Assembly (NCBI RefSeq): GCF_040807025.1
Contig: NC_090945.1
Location: 72,675,088-72,739,087 of the forward strand
Source of the DNA: Struthio camelus
Lineage: Eukaryota > Chordata > Aves > Struthioniformes > Struthionidae
Direction: 5' to 3'
DNA length: 64,000 nucleotides
This document shows, piece after piece, positions 33,401 to 44,000 of this stretch; the stretch's first letter is position 1; the number at the start of each line of letters is the position of its first letter. The translations under genes and the position numbers were made by a program. The notes beneath the pieces are model-generated. The model did no database searches, had not been told where the DNA came from, and saw only the letters and a program-made list of their open reading frames with translations.

Positions 33401-35642
33401 TCTTGGCTATCAACAGATATCATCTTTTTTTTTCTTCCTTCCCCCCCTCCCTTTTTTTGTTTTTGAATTAATTATTGGTTGGCTTAACAGAATTCAACAA
33501 AAGAGTTGACAGTAACCTTTTGTTCCTTTGCTTCAACTTCTGAAATAAAATAAACTTCATCAAAACCAGAGAATATCAGTTTTCAAAATCTGCTGGCTGT
33601 GTCTTACTTCCAGGTTGTCTCAAAAATGAATTTTGATCAATGATTCATCCTTACAGAACGGAGACCATAGTTCCCAGAAACTGCATTGTCTATCTTCATC
33701 TCAGATGTTATTTGGCATCCTGCATAGTACTTACTTTTTTGCCCTTAAGTGCTATTTTAGTATAAGTTCGTTCATGTTCTGAAGAATCAGCTTTGGAGAA
33801 AGATAGTTATTATATGACAGTGTCACGCTGCAGCATGTCTTTTTTTTAATGTCTTGAGGCAGCAAGAAAATCTTTAATTATCAGGAGATCTTGCATCAGA
33901 GGAAATACAGACACACAGGCTATGAAAGAATAAATACACAGTTGCTTTGCTGCCATTAAAATAGACTTATTTTCCTCTTGTCTTGTAATGGTCTCTTGAT
34001 TACTTTTCCTATTATCCAGGTCATCTTGTATTGAGAGACCAAAACTCTTGTATGGAGAGGACCACATTATACAAAAATTCCCCACATGTTATTCTGGTAG
34101 TTTGTAATTTTACTTTTCCTGTTTAATGACTTTTCCAAAGAATAGTCTTGGCAATAGCATGAAAAGCATAATGACAACAATTAAGAAGGCAATTTGCTCA
34201 GTAGCCTGTAGATCAAAATGAAATAGTCCTTAACCTAGATAAAATCAGGTAGAATCGCAAATAGATACCAGTTTGCTTCTACTCTCCTGAAGAATGCAAG
34301 GTGTCTAAAATGTAAATTAACACCCTTTTGTTCTGCTGCACTCCAAGACCACTTTGTCTTGGTTCAACTTCAGTCACTTTTTTCATTGCAATGTGGTATT
34401 AAATTGAGTTTATTTGAGCCTGTGGCTCTGAAAATAGACAAAGAGTTGAATGTTTTATTGTATTTTAATATTTACAGCAAAGACAAATTACAGTGTTGAC
34501 ACTAGTTTTCTGGCTAGAATCTATCAAAGTAGACTGCTGCTGCATTACGTTAGCTCACAGCTAACCAAAAAGCTGACTGTGTCCATCAGCACTTTGAGAA
34601 TAGTTCCTCTGTAATGAACAGATCATTGGTTTTGATGATGCAGTTCTCATTGGACGAATGTATTTGGAAACTTGACACAAGACTGACAGAAGACTGACAC
34701 AAACTGAAAGCAGTCACAGCTTTCAAATACTAGTGGATATTCCTGTCTCTGGAGACAAAAACTGAGGTGTTGAGAAACAAAAGTCATCAAATCAAGTCAA
34801 GAAGAAGCAGCAAGTAATTGAATGGTAAAAATAGAAGGAATTTGTCTGAACCTCTTTTAGATAAATAACCACAATTAGAATAAACCGTTGCTTATCACTT
34901 GATATTTTCTCAAATTAAAACTTACTTATGCACTTTTAATAGGAACCAAATCTAAATATATCACTTCTATCTCGTAGGGAAAAGTTTTGCAGGCTCTGGT
35001 GACCTGCGTAGACATGTGAGGACTCATACAGGAGAAAAACCCTATACCTGTGAAACTTGTAACAAATGCTTCACTCGCTCCGCTGTTCTACGGCGGCACA
35101 AGAAAATGCATTGCAAGGCCACTGATGAAGGTCCAAACACACTAGATGAATTGGCTCAAGGGGTTGAAACTTCTGATCTTGACAAATCTCAGAGTTCTGA
35201 CTCATTTGCCCAAGAAATGTCTGTTGCTTTGTTACCAGTTAAATTCCCTATTCGTCCAAGTGGAAATTCAACAGAGTTTGATAATTCTGCGGATTCTTAC
35301 TGTAAGTTACGATCAATGATTCAACACCATGACTCAGCAAACCAACAGAAACTGAATATGGATTCTGCAAAACTCCCAAGAGCTCAGACACATCAGACTC
35401 CTCCACCATCTTACACTTATACAGATGTAGATGTGTCTTCTGCAGAAGAACCCCTACAATCTGATAGTATTTCCATGATTCGTTCCTCTATGGTTAGCTT
35501 GGACAGTCATTGTAATGATCCACTAGGCAGTCGGACATCATCTGCTGCATACAAGAGTAACGAAGGACCGTTCTTCTCCAGCATGACCCTCTGGGGCTTA
35601 GCTATGAAGACTTTGCAGAATGAAAGTGAGTTGGAACAGTGA
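18286..35642 (+). CDS. ZBTB49 (ZNF509), BTB zinc-finger factor
   Basis: Seven coding exons (18286-18437, 20546-21651, 27906-27952, 31861-31934, 32692-32774, 32887-33048, 34978-35642) give 762 residues (human 765), with consistent phases. An N-terminal BTB/POZ domain (residues about 15-117, including [20 protein letters not shown]) mediates dimers and co-factor binding. After a long variable linker come seven C2H2 fingers with 28-residue spacing: 396-418, 424-446, 452-474, 480-502, 508-530, 536-558 and 564-586. The usual TGEKP-type linkers join them, except TADKV between fingers 4 and 5, as in human. The serine-rich tail ends [20 protein letters not shown] plus EQ. ZBTB49 is known as a nuclear factor that helps activate CDKN1A and RB1 and restrains proliferation. 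The ATG has A at -3 and G at +4. Confidence 0.97.
18438..20545 (+). other. ZBTB49 intron 2
   Basis: AT-rich intron with a T run near 20456-20473. Around 19220-19300 there is a faint stretch with TTTTCAAAA and GGACTTAGGTGACTAA motifs that resembles an old palindromic element family. No gene seen. Confidence 0.6.
20546..21651 (+). CDS. ZBTB49 exon 3 (BTB 3' half, linker, finger 1)
   Basis: 1106 bases, phase 2 to 1. It starts by completing the arginine codon ([18 protein letters not shown]), finishes the BTB domain, encodes the whole acidic and polar linker (with the conserved [20 protein letters not shown]) and finger 1 ([10 protein letters not shown]...HKRSH). The donor is ACAG|GTACAG. Reading on into the intron gives 13 extra residues and a TAA at 21687-21689. 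Confidence 0.97.
21774..21779 (+). terminator. Candidate intronic poly(A) signal
   Basis: AATAAA lies 85 bases after the TAA that ends a read-through of exon 3. T- and GT-rich sequence follows within 60 bases. If used, it would end a transcript coding for BTB, linker and one finger. Confidence 0.3.
22015..22050 (+). repeat. TA-rich microsatellite
   Basis: Alternating TATATAGTATTATATATAG-type sequence, imperfect, inside ZBTB49 intron 3. Confidence 0.8.
22292..22330 (+). repeat. Short direct repeat, period 25
   Basis: GGCATTTTAAAAGG occurs at 22292-22305 and again at 22317-22330, separated by 11 bases. A local duplication with no evident function. Confidence 0.8.
25186..25765 (-). mobile_element. 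CR1 LINE, 5'-truncated
   Basis: Sense strand is minus: the plus strand begins with TTAGAATCATAGAATAATTT, the reverse complement of the CR1 3' end with its ATTCTATG-type tail. It then runs through the diagnostic TGGAGGTCACCTAGTCCAAC and CCAGTACTGGGGAGCCCAGA blocks to about 25765. Only the 3' 0.58 kb is present, as usual for avian CR1 copies. It is antisense to ZBTB49, and its divergence from the sequence I remember suggests an old insertion. Confidence 0.95.
26982..27016 (+). repeat. GTGGTATTCA minisatellite, 3 units
   Basis: Three near-perfect copies of (GT)GGTATTCA, the third separated by four extra bases. Small local expansion in ZBTB49 intron 3. Confidence 0.8.
27906..27952 (+). CDS. ZBTB49 exon 4 (finger 2, first half)
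   Basis: 47 bases, phase 1 to 0: linker GEKP and [12 protein letters not shown]. The acceptor is TCCTTTTAG and the donor CACAG|GTGGGA. Too short for an ORF search; found by finger homology and phase. Confidence 0.96.
27953..31860 (+). other. ZBTB49 intron 4
   Basis: A 3.9 kb intron with T runs near 28520 and 30210 and a G run near 29277. No gene or transposon was recognised; open frames around 28725-29085 on both strands look like chance. Confidence 0.6.
31861..31934 (+). CDS. ZBTB49 exon 5 (finger 2 end, finger 3 start)
   Basis: 74 bases, phase 0 to 2: [20 protein letters not shown] then ICGK and part of an arginine codon. The acceptor is GTCCCTTCAG and the donor AAAAG|GTAAGC. Confidence 0.97.
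32692..32774 (+). CDS. ZBTB49 exon 6 (finger 3 end, finger 4 start)
   Basis: 83 bases, phase 2 to 1: [20 protein letters not shown] then LCDICGR. The acceptor is CTGTTGCAG and the donor AGAG|GTACGT. The splice junctions here fall inside fingers, as in the mammalian gene. Confidence 0.97.
32887..33048 (+). CDS. ZBTB49 exon 7 (fingers 4 end, 5, 6 start)
   Basis: 162 bases, phase 1 to 1: [15 protein letters not shown], the unusual linker TADKV, finger 5 and the start of finger 6 (YSCSACG). The acceptor is TTTTTCCAG and the donor TGTG|GTAAGA. Confidence 0.97.
33049..34977 (+). other. ZBTB49 intron 7
   Basis: A 1.9 kb AT-rich intron with a pyrimidine-rich patch near 33425-33460. Nothing else recognised. 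Confidence 0.6.
34978..35642 (+). CDS. ZBTB49 exon 8 (fingers 6 end, 7, C-terminus)
   Basis: 665 bases including the TGA at 35640. It completes finger 6 ([16 protein letters not shown]), encodes finger 7 ([10 protein letters not shown]...HKKMH) and the acidic, serine-rich tail. The acceptor is TATCTCGTAG. Confidence 0.97.
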
Positions 35643-36204
35643 GGACTCAGGTTACTAAATCAAAACTTCCCTGCGGCATTTCATGCAAAAGATAAGTCTG
35701 TGCTGTGATTACAGTGCAGAGAGATGAGTTAGTTTTTAAGCCAGCTTGTTTGCATTCTGGTAGGAATCAAGATTCATATGCCCAGAATCCAGTGCAAGGC
35801 TGCCTTTACACTGCTTCTCAGCAAGATTCAAATCCAGTTTGGAGGACTTTTGTTCTTCTTTGACTGCACTGTGTAGCTGGTGTGTTGCTGGGATTTGTTA
35901 CCTTCCATTCAACTGCGTATTTTTGATCTGATAATGGAAGAAAGAATGGCACAATGTCTAATTTCATGGTATGGGTGCAATTCAAGTATGGGTCATCAGA
36001 GTTGTGTGAGGATGTAGATATGAAAAGAGGAAAATAATGAACAAATCACTAGTGAACCTGAGTTTGAATAGTGGCTTTCTTACGAGTAGGTCCATTGGTT
36101 TACATGACTTGAGTATTGTGATATTGAAATTAAATGTTAAATACTGGACAATATTTGTTATAGTGCAAAGTAACTGTATATCTAGAAACTTTATATTTTT
36201 TTAC

Positions 36205-36210
36205 AATAAA
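36205..36210 (+). terminator. ZBTB49 poly(A) signal, proximal
   Basis: AATAAA about 563 bases after the stop, followed by a T-rich stretch. Confidence 0.6.
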
Positions 36211-36298
36211 GGCCCTTTTTTAGTATTTTATAAACTATTTTGCACAGAAGATTATTTGTACATTTAAGAGCAAAATCAGGAAATGCTAACTTAATTTG

Positions 36299-36304
36299 AA
36301 TAAA
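36299..36304 (+). terminator. ZBTB49 poly(A) signal, second
   Basis: AATAAA about 657 bases after the stop, followed by GGGGAGTTGTTTT, a GT-rich element of the kind found downstream of cleavage sites. Confidence 0.6.
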
Positions 36305-39300
36305 GGGGAGTTGTTTTACGTTCTGTCTTAATTGCTCCATGCGTTTCCGTTTCATCTTTTTATGAAAACTTTTCGATAGCATAATTCCATCTATTCTAGA
36401 TATCTCTGTACAACTGCTAAGGGGTATACCATCACAAGGGGAGATGCAGTATAAAATGAATGCAGTCAATACACCAGTAGATGGTCTTGCATATCAGAGT
36501 ATTAGTATAAAGCATTGGCTGATTAATGGTATGATAGACCGTTCCTGGAAAGAAGCTTTGCTCTAGCCCTTTTATCTGCTTTGGTCCTTGGAATGGTAGT
36601 ATTAATTTCAGTATGTGTCTGTTCCTGCCTTTCAGGCCAGTTGCTGCAATCATTTGAGTTTTGTCAGCCTAACATTTTTACAACTGATCAAAAAGTTTTT
36701 AGCAGTGTGTTCTCAAGCTTTATGCTAAAATATTCTGTAAATACTGTAGTTTCTGAAATGAAAATGTCCCTGTACTAACCTACTTTTCTCTGAAGTTCAT
36801 CCATAGGCTGGAAAGTCTGAGTTTGAAGTACATACTTCTAATTTTCTATAAGGAGTCTTTATGCTTGCCACTAGGAAGACAACTTTGAGTACTGATATCT
36901 GGAGTAGTATCTGATAACACTGCAAGACTGAATTGAACTTGCATGGAAGATAATCCAGTATTCATTTGGGTCTACAAAATCACATAACCCCCCCCAAGCA
37001 GCTGGTTGTATGAAAATGGTGGTTGTAAAAAAGAAGCAATTTGTAGGCTAAGTAGTAGATTTCAGTGCTTTTTAACAGTAGACAAGATCTGCTATCATCA
37101 GTATGGTAGCACTGTGAACTAATAGCTGATACTGTCTAGTAATTAATACTTAATGTCACATTTTCCTGGTATTAGAAAAGGCAGTTGTCTCCTACTAAAG
37201 AGCAACGCTTCAAAGCTATTATATGTGGCTAGTTTATGGTAGAAAAAGAATTAGTTTTGCTACCACGAGCTAAGAATTTCCTATTCCAAACTGTAGGTCC
37301 ATAATGAAGAGGATATGTGAGTGGGAATAACAAATGTGTTCTGATAGTCCTCATGCTGAGGAGAATAAAGCTGGCACAGTTCGAAAACAGCAGCTACCCC
37401 ATGACTTTGAAGAACAGGTGGAAATCATGGCACAGTTATTGAGCCAATAGTATTTCACAAGTGGCAGACTCCCAACTGTATCTGTTGCTCATAAATATCC
37501 ATAGCCAGCATGCTGAGTGGTATGAATAAGCATCACTCAACTGGCTAGTAGCACTTCAGCGGTGCTTGCTATTCCAATCAATGTAAATGGCATGCTATTT
37601 AAAAAAAAAATCATTTTTTGGACAGAGTATGTTAACCAACATGGTGTAGTATAATTGAAGGACTGCTAATTGTTCTTTATTAGAAGAGCCATCCTGCAGT
37701 TCAGAGCTGCGGTTTGGTTCATCTTGTGAACTTGAATCACTTTTGTTTCCAGAATATGCAGGTAATTGTTGGGGGCTTATGTTGGGTTTGTTCAGTGCAG
37801 AGGTCTGCCGTTTGACGCTTGCACGAAATAAAAAAGGTAAATGATAGTAGTGTTTAAACTTTGAAAGGTGTTACTATGTTCTTCAGACAATTGAAGTGCG
37901 TCAAACCTATATAAAATCTAGCCTGTCATTTGTGTGTATGCTTCCTGTATATGCATAGGAAGATTATACATTATGTAATTAGGTGTAGGTTCAAATAACT
38001 CCTCTGTCCCAAATAACATCTACTGTTTATCTCAAAATTTATGATCCAGTTTAGTTAGAATTGAAAACAAAATATTATATGAAGGAAGGAGAACATCACC
38101 AAGAAGGAGTCATCATTTGTTTATTATCTGTTGCTGTTGACCAAGCATACTGTGTTTACTATCTGAGACTTTATCTGCCTTACCTTTTAAACTTAGACAA
38201 TTAGCAGATTTTCAGAGGTGCAAGATCCAATTTCTTCAATTCAGAGACTGGTCTTTAGAACAGAGCTCTTGTGCTTTGTTTCCATGGCTGCTTCACCAAG
38301 TCTGAACGAGCTTAAACTCCTGTTGATAATTTTATAGGGAAGTAATTGCTACACACGAAGACTTCCCAAAACATCTAAGTGACACATACAAGAGCAAGCC
38401 AAATTTAAGACGAAATCAGTGTGAAGCAAGTGGAACTGGCCCCATAGGCCATTTGCTTCTGGAATCCACTTTTTTCTTCCCTTTCATTGTCTTCCCCACT
38501 GTGGGTAGCGCCATTCATATGTGGACAGCTGCATTCAATTCTTGCTGCTCACTTCATGCCACTTACCCACCCCTCATAATCCAGAGCAGAGGTTAACATA
38601 TTCAAGCTCAGTGAGGACAAATGTAGAGGCATATCGGTAAAGTGGGTCTCCTGTAGTTACAAAATACCATGAAAATGTCCGTTCATTTTTTGGAGTGTGT
38701 ACTTGGATTTTGGATATTTAGCTTTCTTGCTAAAGGACTTTGAAGAACATGTTTGAGAAGTGATGCCTAGCACAAAGGGCAGGCATGACAAGAGATGTAG
38801 ATGGTCTACTTGTACAGAAGGTTAGTAATGGAAGCCACACAAAAGTGAGCTTTATAAGCAGATTTGAGGAGGAAAATGTGATAGCTTGCGATATGTATTC
38901 TAGCGACACCTGAAGGGCCTTCGATACAACTATTTTTGTAATTCGGTATGCTAATAACTTCGGAGCGACCTATGTTCCATGGTGCTGCCAATAGATCTCT
39001 TTGTATTGGTACACATGGACTTGTGCTTTCTGGTCCATAGCCTTATTCATTAATCCTTGCTGACGTCTATTATTGAATTTGCCTTCTCTAAACAGTTGAT
39101 TTCCATCTCTGTTATTAAATCTCCCTCTTAGCAAATAGATAAAAATTACCTTTAAAACATAGCCTAGTGAAGACAAATTACTGACTCAGACATTCTTTTT
39201 TCGAAAGACAGTACCCCTACTGTTTAAATATAGATTTTTTTTTTTTTGTATTTAATATTCACATGTGTGTTCAGATCTGACAACGGTTTTGTTCTCTTGG

Positions 39301-39408
39301 TGAGGGAATTTTTCCTGGAAGGTTACAAAAGCCTATTAATACAACCACACAATGCAGTGCTGAGGAGCGTGCATGCATGAACTACAAGTCTGCCAGCTTT
39401 TTGTTAAG

Positions 39409-39428
39409 CTCTGCAGGGGGCAGTATAG
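39409..39428 (+). promoter_or_regulatory. CTCF-like motif
   Basis: TGCAGGGGGCAGTATAG contains the CTCF core AGGGGGCAG, lying between two differently regulated genes. The upstream CC half is imperfect. Confidence 0.3.
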
Positions 39429-40932
39429 TGAAATAAAGCCTTTCAGGCCCTTTTAATGTAGTTCTGACCTTCCACTCTATATTAAACAGATGACTGGAAC
39501 CAGAAAGATAGGTCATTGTGATTGCAGTTAATATTTGTAAGGACCAAAGCAGCTCTCAGCCTTTGAGGTAGAAGAGAATCATCTTAAGTGTGAAAATGTA
39601 CCATCACAAGAATGGAGAGGATCAAAGGAAGGCCAGCTGGTGCTCGGACATCTTTTCATAACCTTTATTACAATGCTAGAATACACTAACCTCAATGGGA
39701 AGTCCATTCAATTCATGTATTTCAAATAGATAATCTATATTCCGGTGAAACAAAGAAAGCTTAAAAAAAAAAAAAAAAGCTTGCCTTCTTAAAAAGGGGT
39801 TGGCCACACAAATTAGCCTATGATTTAATCATACTGATTTTCTAAAATCAGCTTAGCTGTTTCGGTGCAAATATGTGAATGAATGACATGCTTATTTTAG
39901 AAGTGCTTGTGAATTTGTAAATTTAGGTATGGAGAGTTTTTAGCTGATTTTGCTGCATCTTACTTCCACTTCAGAATAAAGGTCCTCTGCGTTCTTATTT
40001 GTCATGCTTAAAATCAATGTGCAATATTTCAAGGAAAAACTACACAGAGCGACCGTAAGGATTAAATCAACCAGGAGGCATGTATATATGGAGTCATGAA
40101 AAGGCCAAGACTAAGGTTGATTAGTTTGAACAAAAAATGAAATTTAAGCTTGAGCTTTTAGGCAACACCTTACCACTCTAAGTGTATTTGAAATAAGCAG
40201 TATCAAAGTGGAAAATCTGTAAAGACTGCTGTTTAGGCTGTTAACAGAACATCCATGAAGATTGCTGTTAGGCTGCTACAGTAGAGTTCTGCGCCTGCAC
40301 AGTCGGAATGCTGCACTACCAGATCCATACTAAATGGAGAGGAAAAAGCAGCAGGATTGTAGGTATAGGCCAGAGGCTAGCATTTCTGCAGCAAAATTTT
40401 TTAGGTGGGGAATGACAGTAGTAGGAAGGAGATCACTAGAGCCTCAACGTTCAAGCTCATAAATGTTAATGGTTTAACTATTTGAGGTTTAGATTGTAAT
40501 TACTTTCTGAATTTGTTCTATTGATCCAGGATGGGGAAAGTATTCCTTTTGCTTTTTGAGCAGCGACTTATTTCCACCCGACTTTATTAAATGTCTTGAC
40601 TGGAGATTGGCACCTGTGTAAGAGTTTCATTATTTGCGAAGTTAGGCCATGACAGGGAGCTGAGCACTCAATCTATTAATGCTGCAAAGCAGCAAATGGA
40701 CAAAAGAATATTCCCTTTTCCTATCCAGAAAGTGAGTGTAGACAGTCTTTGCATCTGCTGAGTTACAAGAGAAGCCTGTGAAACAGGTCTGAGGGGTGTT
40801 GAAGTTCTGACAGCTTCATGAGATGCAACAGCTTATTTTCAATTTAGAAGTCATTAAAATCATTCCTAAATTCTGGAGCCCAGGAGAAAAGGCATTTCAT
40901 TGCTTTTTCTCTAAGTAATTTGCATTTCAAAT

Positions 40933-41012
40933 CTCTCTCACACCCTCTTTTTTTTTTCTCTCTCCCTCTCTCTCCCCCTTTCCCCCTTTCTCCCCTCTCC
41001 CTCTCTCCTGTC
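40933..41012 (+). repeat. Polypyrimidine tract (CT/CCTTT-rich)
   Basis: About 80 bases of almost pure C and T on the plus strand, with TC dinucleotide stretches. Low-complexity; such tracts can form triplex DNA. Confidence 0.85.
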
Positions 41013-44000
41013 AGTGATGTCTCTCTCAGCAGCTGTCTAGTCATGAATCACTCCTGTCATCTGAAGCATATTTTTAACACTTTTGAACGTGCTCTAAAAG
41101 CAAATGCTGTTAAGCAAACAATCTGCACTGTTTTTTCATACGCTCTCTTTACTTCCCCAAACCCTTTTTAATCATGATTTTAGAAGCTGGGGCACAGGGG
41201 AATCAAGCACTGGAAAAATACAACCTTTTGTATTTGTGAGAGTATCGTAATGTTACATCAAGTTCACACGTAATGTACATCTTCTGTCCGACTTGCAGAA
41301 GATGTGAAGTTGTGTGAAGCTTGAGCATTTCACTTCATTAAGATTCATATGAATGTTGCCTTTGGTTTCACTCGTTGTAGCCTGCACACACTCAAGCTCA
41401 ACCTTCGTTTTGAGTTTAGGAATTCAGCATGCAAAAAGAAAACCACTGTCAAAGCTTAGTTCAGCTGTTGCTACAGTAAAATAGATTACATTATGCCGTG
41501 TTTGCTTCAGAGCACTTATTTTACAGCCTGAAACGGAGAACCTAATCATGAAGCCTGATAAAATATTTCTATTGTAATCACAAATCTTTGAGTTCTCAGA
41601 AAAGGACATTTATCAAAATTCTCATGATCTTAAAAAGCTCTTTTTCACTTTTCCTGATGTATTTTTTGGAAGAAGGTTTCCCAGTGAGGCCTTAGGGTGC
41701 CAAGGATATTCGCTACATCCCTGAAAGGTCTTTGGAATGATCCAATAAGTTAAATGGGAAGAAAAGTGTATTTTTTCTTCCCCCACAGGCTGTTCAGTGA
41801 TTGATGTCGATAATTCTGATACTTGTGAGGAGCATAACGTGTTAAGCTCTGGCTCTAGATGATTGCGTGGCACATATTTCTAGTTCCAACATAAGGAAAA
41901 CAGGAATCCTGACAGCTCCCACCTAGAAAGAACTTTCTTTTTCCAAATAAAATATGACTTTTAAAAACCTAAGACCAAGTTAATTTTCATTTTACCAAGC
42001 AGTATGGTCAGTCACCGTGAAAGATGCTTTTGACTCAATTCTTAATGCAAGTCCTAATACAGAGTGTATTTATGAACCCTATACCTCCCCTTTGTGCTTT
42101 CATCTGGAACTTCTGATTTTTCTTTCTTTTTGCTTTGGTGTCACAACTTTTTTTTTTTTTTTTAGGTCTAAGAACCCTACTGTGACAAAATATTAAGTGT
42201 CCAAGTCTAGGACATAAAATGATACTCTGTAATATATTTCTTGTAAGGAGTGCTATCATGTGGACTGCAATATGGACGAGTGTGTTCAGGGTATGACTGT
42301 CCTGCATATATTAGGTTGTCTTTGGTAGTAACCCGTTGTTGTGGAATCACGAAAGAGTTATCGCTTCTGAAAGCTTTGTCTTAAACAAGGAAGTCTTGTC
42401 AATCAGTGCTAATATTGCCACTGTTGAGGAGCCTAATGATAAGACTTGTCTGTTTGCTTTGCCCCAAAGTTCTGCCCTCTGGAGATGTGATCAGGTAAGC
42501 TGCGACAGCGGGGGGACGTTAGCCCTTGATATTGCAAGAAAAGCCTGACATATTGTAAGCGCCTAGAAATCAGAAGACAGAAAGCATTTCAAAATATTTC
42601 TAGCCATTTTTTGTACGTTAAATTGATGCTGCTTCAGCATATACTCAAGTGATTTTGGGGTGTGTGGTTTGTTGATATGGTATAAGGTAATAGCTTCCGT
42701 CATCTCTCCCATTTTCCTCCAAGAATTTAGATCAAGACATGTATTTTCTCCTATAAATTCACTAGGCCAAATGTCTCTCTGATGCAGCACAAAGAAAGGC
42801 AGCTGCAGCGCAGCTCCGCGGCGCCAGCGCATTTGTCCACGCGGTGGCAGCGGCAGCCTGCGCTACCGGCGGCGCCACTTTGCCTTCTCCTTTCTACCTC
42901 ATGGGTAGTCAGGCTGCTGCCTCATCAGCGGCCAGGAAGCCCGTTGCTTTATGTTAGGAAGTGGTTATGTAGTTAGCTGGTTTGCTATCTACAACTTTAA
43001 CAAACTGTAAGGAAGCACACCTTCCGAGCGTAGCTGGAGACGGCGTTTCCAGCAACAGCCACAGTATGTCGATGCTTCAGTCTTGTTGTGGCTATTGCGC
43101 AGTGTGATATAAGTATCGTTAGATTCCTAATGTGCTTTATCACCTTTTTTTTTTTTAAGGAGCGTATGTATCCCTGAAGCTTTACAACTCTTGCTGCAGA
43201 TTGTGTCACACAAAATAAGCCAACTCCCGAGCACCCGTGCAGGGATCCCGTGGGAACTGCTCTGACCGCGTGGCAGAGCCCCGTGGGCAAGGACCTCTTA
43301 CTGCTTCCAGACACCGTTTTCTAAAGAAACCTGTAGTTAACTTTTTTCTGAAAAAAGGATGCTTAGCAAACCAAATAGTTTTAATGCTATGCTATTATGA
43401 ACCTGCTGGTCACTGGATGGATGGACGGCCTGCTGCCATCCTTCCCTTGGATGATGCCCACATGCCAACTTAGGGAGTCGTCTGCCACTAATTCTCCCTG
43501 CAGAACAAATCTCCTGGTTCCTAATTTTTGAAGGATTTGAAAGTGCCGCATAGCTGCACCTACCCAAAATGTATTCAAACTTAAAGGGCAGGAATCACAG
43601 GAACAGCTCAAAATATAAACAGTGAGAAACTTCTCATGTATTCAAAATGATTAGAGTATGAGCATTTGGAATTTGCAAAACTGAAGTTACCTAGCTGTAC
43701 TGTCCCCAAAATGGGAGGAAAATAGGTCAAAAAGCAAGAAATTAGAACGGAAAGTGGTTCCTTTAAGAGTTAGCAAGCATTCTCTTGAACAAATGCACAA
43801 AAACTAGAATTTGAAGACTAAAATCTAATATTCAAGTGCAAAGTAAGAATTGTGGTCCTTACATGTAATTTTCATTGCTGTCTTGAAACAGAGTTACAGC
43901 ATCTGGTTTATAATTTTGGCTGGTCAGGTTAGTAAGGGGTGCAAATCATAGCACTGTGATTGGTTTTAAAGCTATTTCCAGCACCAGTAGCAATAAAGGT

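Larger units (their letters stand above)
35643..36304 (+). other. ZBTB49 3' untranslated region
   Basis: AT-rich sequence after the stop with two canonical AATAAA signals, at 36205 and 36299. A third at 37364 could give a longer form. Which is used cannot be told from sequence. Confidence 0.65.
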
